Part shown: one piece after another, positions 7,117 through 14,868 of the stretch
Layout of the letters: the number at the start of each line of letters is the position of its first letter
Position numbering within the stretch: position 1 is the first letter of the stretch
Virus record (IMG/VR): IMGVR_UViG_3300032293_000247
Location: 1-37,050 of that record
DNA: 37,050 nt
From: a virus
Reading direction: 5' to 3' (one strand)
Translations under genes and position numbers: made by a program
Notes under the pieces: generated by a model
Seen by the model: the letters and a program-made list of their open reading frames with translations, nothing else
What the model was told of the DNA's origin: nothing
The model's database searches: none

Positions 7117-7842
7117 ATGGCAAACTATACAAAAGCAACTAACTTTACAGCTAAGGATGGATTACCTACTGGTAACTCAGGCAAGATTGTTAAAGGTGCA
7201 GAGATTGATACTGAGTTCACAGCAATAGCTTCTGCTATTACTTCTAAGGCAGACTTAAATAGTCCTGCTCTAACAGGAACTCCTACTGCTCCTACGGCAT
7301 CTGCTGGTACAAATACAACACAAGTAGCAACCACAGCTTTTGTTATTGCAAACGCAGTTCCTAGTGGTTTAATTTCAATGTGGTCTGGTACTATTGCTAG
7401 TATACCTTCAGGATGGGTATTATGTAACGGATCTAACAGCACTCCTGATCTTCGTAATAAGTTTATCATCGGTGCTCATAGCGATTCTACTGGTATAGCA
7501 TATTCCACAATTACTGGAAGCAATACACAAACTGGTGGTACTAAAGATGCTATTGTTGTAAGTCATACTCATACTGCTACGGCTGCTTCAACTTCAATCA
7601 CAGGTACGATTACTGGTGTATCACCTTCGTTTAATGCAAGCGGATCAGCTAGTGGTGTTTTTACTAAACAAACTGGTTTTTCAGTTGATCTTGCTCCGTT
7701 TGAGTCTGTCGGTGGTAATGGTGGGCAAGCTACTTTAGACGCTTCACATACCCATGCACTTACTGTAACTTCTACAGGAGATAGCGGTACAAATCAGAAC
7801 TTGCCTCCATACTACGCATTAGCGTTTATTATGAAGACATAA
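7117..7842 (+). CDS. Tail fibre/collar protein
   Basis: A 241-residue protein with a short N-terminal region, a 'LTGTPTAPTASAGTNTTQVATTAFV' fibre repeat at about 50-75, and the tail-collar motif IPSGWVLCNGSNSTPDLRNKFI at about 95-117. It ends NLPPYYALAFIMKT, the usual C-terminus of collar-domain fibres. His-rich TxTHTH-like segments (SHTHTAT, SHTHALT) may bind metal, as in the T4 short fibre. Probably a second, short receptor-binding fibre. Good motif support. Confidence 0.87.
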   Translation: MANYTKATNFTAKDGLPTGNSGKIVKGAEIDTEFTAIASAITSKADLNSPALTGTPTAPTASAGTNTTQVATTAFVIANAVPSGLISMWSGTIASIPSGWVLCNGSNSTPDLRNKFIIGAHSDSTGIAYSTITGSNTQTGGTKDAIVVSHTHTATAASTSITGTITGVSPSFNASGSASGVFTKQTGFSVDLAPFESVGGNGGQATLDASHTHALTVTSTGDSGTNQNLPPYYALAFIMKT

Positions 7843-7843
7843 G

Positions 7844-8143
7844 ATGAAAGTACCTGTAGTCTTAAGAGACGACTACACCATGTACTTAGAATTACACGAT
7901 GCAGCGTTGTGGTTTCATACAGATGTACATAAGTGGTCGCAGGAAGTAAAGAAGAAATACTTAGAAGATTTAAATTTACTGCAGTATCTAACTAATGTTC
8001 CTTTGTTAGCATTAGTAGAAGAAGAAAACACTAAGCTTGCTAAGTTTGGTAGTTTAACAGGATGGGAAGTATTTAAACCTATAGAAGTTAACGATAAGAA
8101 ATACACTATATTTATTAGGAGCAAACATGGGTGGGTTAGTTAG
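7844..8143 (+). CDS. Small protein, possibly GNAT-like, near internal-virion genes
   Basis: A 99-residue protein in the position of small core genes in T7-like phages. The central part VPLLALVEEENTKLAKFGSLTGWEVFKP resembles the last motif of acetyltransferase folds (N..a.kf....GF). The N-terminal half that would bind acetyl-CoA is not clear, so an active enzyme is unproven. It overlaps the next gene by 17 bases. It may be a degenerate GNAT used as a virion protein. Confidence 0.55.
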   Translation: MKVPVVLRDDYTMYLELHDAALWFHTDVHKWSQEVKKKYLEDLNLLQYLTNVPLLALVEEENTKLAKFGSLTGWEVFKPIEVNDKKYTIFIRSKHGWVS

Positions 8144-9152
8144 TAGTATCTTAGATCCCTTTACAGGGGCTAGTGGAGTTCGAGACGCAGGAGCAAGAGC
8201 TGCAGAACAGCAAAGACAAGCTGGTATAGATGCTGCTAATATCTCTGCGTTCCGTCCTGTAGGAATGACCACAAGGTTTGGTACGTCTCAGTTTACTCGT
8301 GAGATAGATCCTCGTACAGGTGTTCCTTATATCTCTGCTGCTGGATACACACCAGCTCCTGAGTTAGCTGCTGTACAAGAAAGACTCTTTGGTAGATTTG
8401 CTCCTACATTAGCACAAGCAGAACAGTTCCAAAGTCAGTATGCTCCACTGACTGGTGCTTCTGAACGCTTGTTTAACTTAGGTCAACAATACTTAGCTAC
8501 ATCACCAGAGCAAGCTGCTCAAGATTACATCACTAGTCAACAAGCTTTACTAGCTCCTAGCAGACAAGCTCAGTTATCCAATGTTAGAAGTGGTTTGTTT
8601 GCTCGTGGTCGTGGTGGCTTAGGAGTTCAGACTGGCACAGGTCGTGCTCCTACATCTCCTGAACTACAGGCATACTATAATGCTTTAGGTCAACAGGATC
8701 TACAGTTAGCTGCTCAGGCACAGCAAGCAGGACAGCAGAGAGCACAGTTTGGTGCTGGTTTGTTTGGCTCTGGTGCTGGTCTCCTAGGTACACAAGTACA
8801 AGGACAAGCAGGTGCTTATGCTCCATTACAAGCTCAGTTAGGTTTATCTGGTCAAGTAGAGAACATGGCTACGCAGCCTTATCAATTAGGTGTACAACTA
8901 GGTGCAGCTCAACAACCTGGTCAATCAGCAGGTGCTCAGAGTTACTTTGGAGGCATGATGCAAGGTGCTCAGACACAATATGGTTCTGCACTACAAGCTC
9001 AGCAAATGAACAATCAGTTCTTATCTAGTTTAATTAGTGCAGGTGCTGGGGCTTACGGTGCTCCTAGCGGAGGTACAATGCCAATGCCAGTAAATCAATA
9101 TGGTTATAGCACAGGCAGCGGTGGCTTCACAGGCTCTGCTTTTCAGTTATAA
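8127..9152 (+). CDS. Putative internal virion/DNA-ejection protein, Gln/Ala-rich
   Basis: A 341-residue protein starting MGGLVSSILDPFTGASG, a hydrophobic Gly-rich opening seen in phage ejection proteins. Residues about 20-45 carry RAAEQQRQAGIDAANISAF. The body is very rich in Gln, Ala and Gly (LAAQAQQAGQQRAQFGAG; QSAGAQSYFGGMMQGAQTQYG). It occupies the slot of T7 gp14 relatives, between the nozzle/fibre and two larger internal proteins. Function by synteny and composition. Confidence 0.68.
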   Translation: MGGLVSSILDPFTGASGVRDAGARAAEQQRQAGIDAANISAFRPVGMTTRFGTSQFTREIDPRTGVPYISAAGYTPAPELAAVQERLFGRFAPTLAQAEQFQSQYAPLTGASERLFNLGQQYLATSPEQAAQDYITSQQALLAPSRQAQLSNVRSGLFARGRGGLGVQTGTGRAPTSPELQAYYNALGQQDLQLAAQAQQAGQQRAQFGAGLFGSGAGLLGTQVQGQAGAYAPLQAQLGLSGQVENMATQPYQLGVQLGAAQQPGQSAGAQSYFGGMMQGAQTQYGSALQAQQMNNQFLSSLISAGAGAYGAPSGGTMPMPVNQYGYSTGSGGFTGSAFQL

Positions 9153-9164
9153 TAAGGAATAATC

Positions 9165-10019
9165 ATGGGACAACCAGTAAATCCACTATTAGGTAATCAA
9201 CAGGCACTGCTCGGTGCAGATCCTGAGCTATACCGTCAACAGTTAATTCAACAAGAGCAAGCTCGTATTGGTGCTTTACCTGCACAGAATCAATTAGGAG
9301 CTACTCTTGGTACACTGCTCGGCAGAGGTTTAGTTAACGTAGCACAAGATCGTGGCTTCTTTGAAGTTACTAATCCTGTACTACAAAGACTAACTAATAT
9401 ACAGAATGTTTACAATACTGCTATGCAGAACTCTGATCCTAACGATCCTTTGTCTTTCTATAAGAATCTGCAAACAGGATTTGCGGAAGCTGGTCTAGGT
9501 CAGCAAGCTTTGATGGCTACTCAAGAACTGCGTAGAGTAGAAGCTGAAGGAGAAAAAGCTAGAGGAGAAAAACTTAAAACTCAAGTTCTTGAGACTGAGT
9601 TATATACTAAGAATCCTCAATTGCTTGATGAGCAGATTGCTAAAGCTCGTGATGCTGGTGATGATAGACTTGCTAATAGACTTGCTGAACAACGTGTTCA
9701 GATTCAAATTAATATTGACCGTAATCGCCAGAAAGAAGATCTTGATATGGCAGTTCGTCGCTCAAACATTGCTGTTAATGAGGCTCAGATTGAAAAGATT
9801 AAGAAGGATGTTGACACTGGTAAAGTCACAGTTCAAACAGTTCCTGATGGATTCGGAGGAGCTACCGTTATTGTGTTAGATCGTGAAGGTAAGAAGGTTC
9901 AAGAATATAAAGTAGGTGGTCTTCCTACTGGAGGAACTTCTACAACACCTGCAGCTAAACCAGCTACTAGTGGTGGTAGACCAATGACAGAAGGTTTTAA
10001 AATACTGGAAGTTAAGTAA
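9165..10019 (+). CDS. Putative internal virion protein, helical, 284 residues
   Basis: Starts at ATG after AAGGAA. The first 60 residues are Gln/Leu-rich (LLGNQQALLGADPELYRQQL). Residues about 115-215 form a long charged helix (EAEGEKARGEKLKTQVLETE; AEQRVQIQINIDRNRQKEDL), a coiled-coil pattern. A short beta-rich and Thr/Pro-rich tail follows. The stop overlaps the next ATG as TAATG. Context suggests a T7 gp15-type core or ejection protein; no motif proves it. Confidence 0.62.
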   Translation: MGQPVNPLLGNQQALLGADPELYRQQLIQQEQARIGALPAQNQLGATLGTLLGRGLVNVAQDRGFFEVTNPVLQRLTNIQNVYNTAMQNSDPNDPLSFYKNLQTGFAEAGLGQQALMATQELRRVEAEGEKARGEKLKTQVLETELYTKNPQLLDEQIAKARDAGDDRLANRLAEQRVQIQINIDRNRQKEDLDMAVRRSNIAVNEAQIEKIKKDVDTGKVTVQTVPDGFGGATVIVLDREGKKVQEYKVGGLPTGGTSTTPAAKPATSGGRPMTEGFKILEVK

Positions 10020-13000
10020 TGCCAGTATTTACAATCCAAGCTCCAGATGGTAAAACACTAACTCTTGAAGCTCCTGAAGGGGCAACTCAAGAGCAAGTAA
10101 TTGCTGCTGCTTCTGAGCTATATAAGCCTCAATACGGTGTAGGAGAAACTATTGCTCGTGGTTTAGAGCGTGGTGTTACTTCGTCTATTCGTGGAGCAGC
10201 TCAACTCTTAGGAGGAACTCCTTCTAACATTCCTACTGAGGAGCAAGACTTAATTACTCAGATGCAGGGAACTCCAACGGCTGATCAAATCTCTAGCTTA
10301 GCAACTCCTGGTCAAATCCAACAAACAGATTTACAGCGTGAAGCTGAATTCAGAATGATGGCTCAGCAGCGTCCTGTTACAGCGTATGGCTCACAGATTG
10401 CTGGAAGTATTCTAGATCCTATTAACTTAGTTCCTCTCGGAGGAGTTCGTACTGTTGCACAAGGTGTTCGTAACATTGCAGGAGCTGGTGCTGTAATGGG
10501 TGCGTTAGAGCCTGTCTATGGTGACGATAGTCGTCTATTAAACATTGCTGGTGGTGCTGTCGTAGGAGGTGCTCTTGGTGGTACAATCGGAGGATTAATT
10601 CAGAAGTACGGTAAACCAGCAGTAGAAGCTGCGGGTAAAGAATTAAAAGATAATCGTGCTGTTCTCTTAGGAGGTTCAGGCAAGATTACTCAAGACAATG
10701 TACCACTCAGTTCTATAGCTCAGGAGATTGCTGATGTTACAGCTACTAAGAACATTGAATTACAAGACAGTATTGTTCCTTTACTCCAGCAGTTAGAAGA
10801 CTCTGAGTTAGCTACTAAGCTAACCAATGAGATTGCTGGTGGAGACTATCGTGCTCTCTTCACAGATGCTCCATTCAGACTAACTGACATACCTGCATCG
10901 AGGTTTACTGCTGCTTTCAGTGCAGATAATCCATTACGTGAACAGAACTTAGCAGCGTATCTCAAAGCTGGCTACAAAGCAGAAGATCCAGAGCAGTTAC
11001 TTACTCGTATCGTATCAGCTAACAAAGGAGCTATTGCTACTGAGTTAGATACAACACCTCTCAATATTCCTGCTGACTCCGCAGTGAACTTCTTACTAAA
11101 CCGTAAGGTACAAGAACTAGGTGGTCGTGATCTAATCAATGCTTATCTTCCTGCGTTACAGCGTGGTGTAGATATGATTAACTCTATCGATGAGTTATTC
11201 TTAAATGGTCGTGCTGCTGGTATGACTGATGCAGAGATTGCTGCAGTATTTAAGAAAGACTTTGATGAAGTTAAACCTATTCTCTTCTCCGCTATTGGAA
11301 ACGTATCTAATATTGGTCGTGCCTTAGCAGCAGCTAAAGCTCAGAAGAAAGTAATTGGTTCTACTGAGGAGATCCTAAAAGGATTATCTAAGAATGGTGG
11401 TAAAGAACTATCAGACATCTTTGCATTACGTGATGCTGTGTCTGCTATTAAGTCTGCTCCTGGTACTAGCTTTGATAAGAATAAATCTATCGCTGAGCTT
11501 ACTAAAGAATCTGTTAAACAACCAGGCTGGGCAGACAAGTTCGGTGAGTTTGTAGTTAACTCCTACATATCTGGTCTAGCTACCACTGCAGTTAACGCAT
11601 TCTCTGGTGTTGCTAAAGTAGGGCTACTAGGTACTGAGCGTATCTTACAAGCAGTCAATCCTGCAAGTAAAGTTAAGATTGGAGAAGTTCTTCCTGCATT
11701 TAGAGGATTGATGGATGGTGTCTTAGAATCTGCATTCTTTGCTAAGGAAGGATTCCTACGTGGTAGTCCTCTCGATGCAGCAATGCCTGAGATTCGTGGT
11801 GCTATAGGTACACAAGAAGGTGCTACTAAAGTTGAAAAGGTATTAGGAGAAGTAATCCGTACTCCTAGTCGTCTTAGCGTAGGTGTTGACGAATTCTTCA
11901 AGTCTGTCTTCCGTCGTATGGAATACAATGCTCAAGCCTATCGCTTAGCTTCTTCTGGTAAGTATGGAGATACTGAGACAGTATACAATGCTTTGCGTAC
12001 TGTAAACACTAAGACAGTAGACTGGAAAGATAATATCTTGAAAGCTCCTGAATTAGCTACACTACCTGACAGTGCTCGTGTTAAGCTTGTTGATGATGTA
12101 CGTAACTTTGCTAAGCAAGCTACATTCCAGGCAGACTTAGGTAGTTTTGGTAATAAACTCTTAGCTCTACGAGCAGCTCATCCTTGGGTAGCTCCTGTCA
12201 TCCCTTTCGTTAAGACTCCTATCAACATTATGAAGGATGCTCTGTCATATACTCCATTAGGTGTCTTCTCTAAGAATACTCCTACGGATGTTAAGGTAGC
12301 AAGAACTGCTATTGGCATGGGCATAACTGCTGCACTAGCTCAACAGGTAGCTGACGATACTGTTACTGGTTCATATCCTAAGGATGCTGCTAAGCGTAAC
12401 GCTATGATTGCTGCTGGTATTCCTGAGTATAGTATTCGTATTGGCGATACATATTATTCCTACGCTCGTGTAGAACCTCTAGCGACTATCATGGGTTCTG
12501 CAGTAGACGGTATTAACGCAGTGCGTACATATGTAGATAAACCTTCCTACGATTCTAAGAAAGAAAAAGAATTAGTAGTGGATGTCGTAGCAGGTGTAAC
12601 TAAGAACATTGTATCTAAGACATACTTAGAAGGTATCTCTGGTTTACTACAGGCAGTTCATGATCCAGAGCGTTACGGTGGTAGCTTTATAAATGGCTTT
12701 GCTGGTTTACTAGTCCCATCTTTCATAGCAGCTCCTGCACGTTCACAAGATCCTTATGCTCGTGTTGTGACTAGCTTTGGCGAGGCAGTGCAGAATCGTA
12801 TTCCTAACTTTGGATTAGGTCTTCCTATCCCATCTCGTGAAGAACTACCAGTACAGTCTAAGTTATTCGGAGGAGCAAGAGAGAACCCATCGTACGGCTT
12901 CGCAGCTTACACTGGACTACAGACAGCTCCTGCTACACGCAATGCAGTACAAGAAGAAGTAGCTCGTACTAAGGTAGACTATAACTTACCTAGTAAGACT

Positions 13001-13273
13001 CTTCGTGGTGTAGAATTAGAAGGTGTTGACCAGTCTAAGTATCAACAAGTATCTAGCTACTACTCAGATTTAGTCTTGAATAATATGATTCAGAATGAGA
13101 GCTATCAGAATGCTAATGATAAGATTAAGAAAGTAATGCTAGAGCGTGGATTAAAACAAGCTAGGTCTTATGCTACTAAGATTATGTTACAAGAGAAACT
13201 CCAAGACCCAGAATTTAGAACACAGTTCATCAGAGCAAGACTTGCTAAAAAAGGATTAGAACTAGAAGAATGA
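10019..13273 (+). CDS. Large internal virion/ejection protein, 1084 residues
   Basis: The largest gene. It opens FTIQAPDGKTLTLEAPEGAT, a short N-terminal module shared by many phage internal proteins. Residues about 130-200 are Gly/Ala-rich and could cross a membrane (GAGAVMGALEPVYG; GGAVVGGALGGTIGGLIQ). The region around residues 720-750 (AAHPWVAPVIPFVKTPINIM) resembles the polyvalent-protein domain LPD38 of phage ejection proteins. No lysozyme or transglycosylase motif is evident. It likely corresponds functionally to T7 gp16, helping DNA cross the envelope. Function from size, order and these segments. Confidence 0.75.
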   Translation: MPVFTIQAPDGKTLTLEAPEGATQEQVIAAASELYKPQYGVGETIARGLERGVTSSIRGAAQLLGGTPSNIPTEEQDLITQMQGTPTADQISSLATPGQIQQTDLQREAEFRMMAQQRPVTAYGSQIAGSILDPINLVPLGGVRTVAQGVRNIAGAGAVMGALEPVYGDDSRLLNIAGGAVVGGALGGTIGGLIQKYGKPAVEAAGKELKDNRAVLLGGSGKITQDNVPLSSIAQEIADVTATKNIELQDSIVPLLQQLEDSELATKLTNEIAGGDYRALFTDAPFRLTDIPASRFTAAFSADNPLREQNLAAYLKAGYKAEDPEQLLTRIVSANKGAIATELDTTPLNIPADSAVNFLLNRKVQELGGRDLINAYLPALQRGVDMINSIDELFLNGRAAGMTDAEIAAVFKKDFDEVKPILFSAIGNVSNIGRALAAAKAQKKVIGSTEEILKGLSKNGGKELSDIFALRDAVSAIKSAPGTSFDKNKSIAELTKESVKQPGWADKFGEFVVNSYISGLATTAVNAFSGVAKVGLLGTERILQAVNPASKVKIGEVLPAFRGLMDGVLESAFFAKEGFLRGSPLDAAMPEIRGAIGTQEGATKVEKVLGEVIRTPSRLSVGVDEFFKSVFRRMEYNAQAYRLASSGKYGDTETVYNALRTVNTKTVDWKDNILKAPELATLPDSARVKLVDDVRNFAKQATFQADLGSFGNKLLALRAAHPWVAPVIPFVKTPINIMKDALSYTPLGVFSKNTPTDVKVARTAIGMGITAALAQQVADDTVTGSYPKDAAKRNAMIAAGIPEYSIRIGDTYYSYARVEPLATIMGSAVDGINAVRTYVDKPSYDSKKEKELVVDVVAGVTKNIVSKTYLEGISGLLQAVHDPERYGGSFINGFAGLLVPSFIAAPARSQDPYARVVTSFGEAVQNRIPNFGLGLPIPSREELPVQSKLFGGARENPSYGFAAYTGLQTAPATRNAVQEEVARTKVDYNLPSKTLRGVELEGVDQSKYQQVSSYYSDLVLNNMIQNESYQNANDKIKKVMLERGLKQARSYATKIMLQEKLQDPEFRTQFIRARLAKKGLELEE

Positions 13274-13276
13274 GAT

Positions 13277-13726
13277 ATGTCAGATCAATTTGGATTTTTA
13301 GAAGGAGCAAAGTCTGTAACTAGTAGTATGGACGCTAGTCGTGAGGCTAGTAAATCCATTACTAAAAGTATTGTCGATGTACAAAAAGATGCTGCAGCAG
13401 TAGCACAGCAGAAAGACCTAGAGCGTAGAAGGCAGATAAAAGAATCTCAGGTCTTAAAAGAGCAGTACTTCAAGAGAGCATTGATGGAATGGCAACGTCA
13501 AGAATCCATCCGTATCGAAGAAGCTAAAGTCAAAGCTGATTTCATAAGAAAGCATGGAGTTAAACGCTGGACTGAAATCGAAACCATTAAACAAAAGATA
13601 GAGAAACAAGACAATGAACTTACTAGAGAGTTTAAAGAAGATTTGGCAAAGGTTCGTAGAGCAATGTTCATGTGCTATGCAGTGGCTGCGGTCATTGCTT
13701 GGTATCTAACTTGGGGAGTTAAATAA
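13277..13726 (+). CDS. Coiled-coil protein with C-terminal membrane anchor
   Basis: A 149-residue protein. Residues about 15-125 are highly charged and helical (KDLERRRQIKESQVLKEQYF; IETIKQKIEKQDNELTREF). Residues about 131-148 (MCYAVAAVIAWYLTWGV) form one membrane helix at the very end. It sits between the ejection proteins and the holin-endolysin pair. It could be part of the ejection apparatus or a lysis accessory. It lacks a signal peptide or lipobox, so it is not an obvious spanin. Confidence 0.62.
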   Translation: MSDQFGFLEGAKSVTSSMDASREASKSITKSIVDVQKDAAAVAQQKDLERRRQIKESQVLKEQYFKRALMEWQRQESIRIEEAKVKADFIRKHGVKRWTEIETIKQKIEKQDNELTREFKEDLAKVRRAMFMCYAVAAVIAWYLTWGVK

Positions 13727-13728
13727 TA

Positions 13729-14142
13729 ATGTTACCATTAATGGCACTATTCGATGTTGGGATGAAAGTCCTAGATAAATTCATTCCTGATCCTGAAGCT
13801 AAAGCTAAGGCGCAGAAAGAGTTACTACAGATGCAACAAGAAGGTAAGTTAGCTGAGTTAAACGCTGACAATATCGAGGCACAAGAACTTACTAAACGTC
13901 AAGAAGCAGACATGGCTAGTGATAGCTGGCTGTCTAAGAACATAAGACCTATGACCCTAGTGTTTATTCTTTTAGTCTACTCAGCATTCGCTACGATGTC
14001 AGCATGGGACATAGAAGTCAACAACAACTATGTTGAACTACTAGGTCAATGGGGAATGTTGATTATGTCCTTCTATTTCGGGGGACGCACGCTGGAGAAG
14101 ATAATGGATATGAAGAAAGGTAAAGATGAACCTAAGCCCTAA
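13729..14142 (+). CDS. Holin (GTA-type 3TM holin family)
   Basis: A 137-residue protein. The N-terminal 65 residues contain FIPDPEAKAKAQKELLQMQQ, a hallmark of the GTA_holin_3TM family. Two clear membrane segments follow: PMTLVFILLVYSAFATMSAW (about 72-91) and the YVELLGQWGMLIMSFYFGGR region (about 97-116). A short Lys-rich cytoplasmic tail ends the protein. It overlaps the endolysin gene by 17 bases. It should permeabilise the inner membrane to release the endolysin. Confidence 0.85.
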   Translation: MLPLMALFDVGMKVLDKFIPDPEAKAKAQKELLQMQQEGKLAELNADNIEAQELTKRQEADMASDSWLSKNIRPMTLVFILLVYSAFATMSAWDIEVNNNYVELLGQWGMLIMSFYFGGRTLEKIMDMKKGKDEPKP

Positions 14143-14560
14143 TTTCACCCTAGAAGAACTAACCCACTCAGAAGTAGCTGAGCGTAAGAATTTAGACAAT
14201 ACCCCTAATGCCAGTGAGGTTGCTAACTTAACTCGCTTAGCAGCTTTGCTTGAGCAGGTTAGAACCCTATTAGGTAAGCCTATTATGATTAACTCAGGCT
14301 TTAGATCTAAACCAGTCAACGACTCTGTCGGTAGCAAGGACACTAGCCAGCATAGGCTAGGTTGTGCTGCTGATATCAGAGTCCCTGGAATGACCCCTAA
14401 ACAGGTCGTAGAGGCTTGCATTGCTTCGGATATACCCTTTGATCAAATCATCGAAGAATTCAGCTCCTGGACTCATATAAGCGTTCCTAACGGTACTGCT
14501 GATAAACCCAGAAGACAAGCTCTAATTATTGATAAAGCTGGTACTCGTCCGTTCCAATGA
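14126..14560 (+). CDS. Endolysin, peptidase M15 family (D-Ala-D-Ala carboxypeptidase-like)
   Basis: A 144-residue single-domain enzyme. It has the M15 signature: SGFRS at 57-61, then SQHRLGCAAD with His76 and Asp83 as zinc ligands, and WTHIS with His117 as third ligand. This fold cleaves peptidoglycan stem or cross-link peptides. There is no signal peptide, so export depends on the holin encoded just upstream. It is the last rightward gene and is followed six bases later by a terminator hairpin. Confidence 0.9.
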   Translation: MNLSPNFTLEELTHSEVAERKNLDNTPNASEVANLTRLAALLEQVRTLLGKPIMINSGFRSKPVNDSVGSKDTSQHRLGCAADIRVPGMTPKQVVEACIASDIPFDQIIEEFSSWTHISVPNGTADKPRRQALIIDKAGTRPFQ

Positions 14561-14581
14561 AAAAAGCCCTCCGAAGAGGGC
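14560..14581 (-). terminator. Terminator at the convergence of the two arms
   Basis: GCCCTC and GAGGGC pair around a CGAA loop (14566-14581). Read leftward the stem ends in six T residues, an excellent terminator for the early arm. Read rightward it is followed only by TCTTAAGTT, so it is weaker for the late arm. It lies between the endolysin stop and the end of the last leftward gene. Confidence 0.88.
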
Positions 14582-14588
14582 TCTTAAG

Positions 14589-14717
14589 TTACAGCTCAAA
14601 AGAAAATAGTAGTCTAAATATTCCTACGTCTACGATTAGATGTCGACAGTCATCATACTCAGCGACATATTCAAAACCCACCATAAATCCAGTGAGAAAA
14701 TATAGTTCAAGACTCAT
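14589..14717 (-). CDS. Small hypothetical protein, 42 residues
   Basis: The ATG lies in an 11-base overlap with the preceding small gene. The protein MSLELYFLTGFMVGFEYVAEYDDC..IVDVGIFRLLF has a hydrophobic N-terminal half and resembles short proteins seen next to ribonucleotide reductase genes in aquatic phages. It is the last gene of the leftward arm, directly before its terminator. Function unknown. Confidence 0.6.
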   Translation of the reverse strand: MSLELYFLTGFMVGFEYVAEYDDCRHLIVDVGIFRLLFSFEL

Positions 14718-14868
14718 TTGATTCTTCCTTGTATTTATCAATTGCTCTGGTGATCAGGGCTTCTAAGCCAACCTGAATGAGAAGAGTCTTAGCTTCTTCG
14801 TCTAGCTCTACTTCCATATCAGCAGACCCATCCTCATTCTCAGTCAAGCGTAGCAGTTCAATCTTCAT
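14707..14868 (-). CDS. Small acidic protein, 53 residues
   Basis: Its ATG overlaps the stop of the ribonucleotide reductase gene as ATGA, supporting translational coupling. The protein (MKIELLRLTENEDGSADMEV..) is acidic with a helical C-terminal half (TLLIQVGLEALITRAIDKYK). The family is not recognised. It may be an accessory of nucleotide metabolism simply by linkage. Confidence 0.58.
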   Translation of the reverse strand: MKIELLRLTENEDGSADMEVELDEEAKTLLIQVGLEALITRAIDKYKEESNES

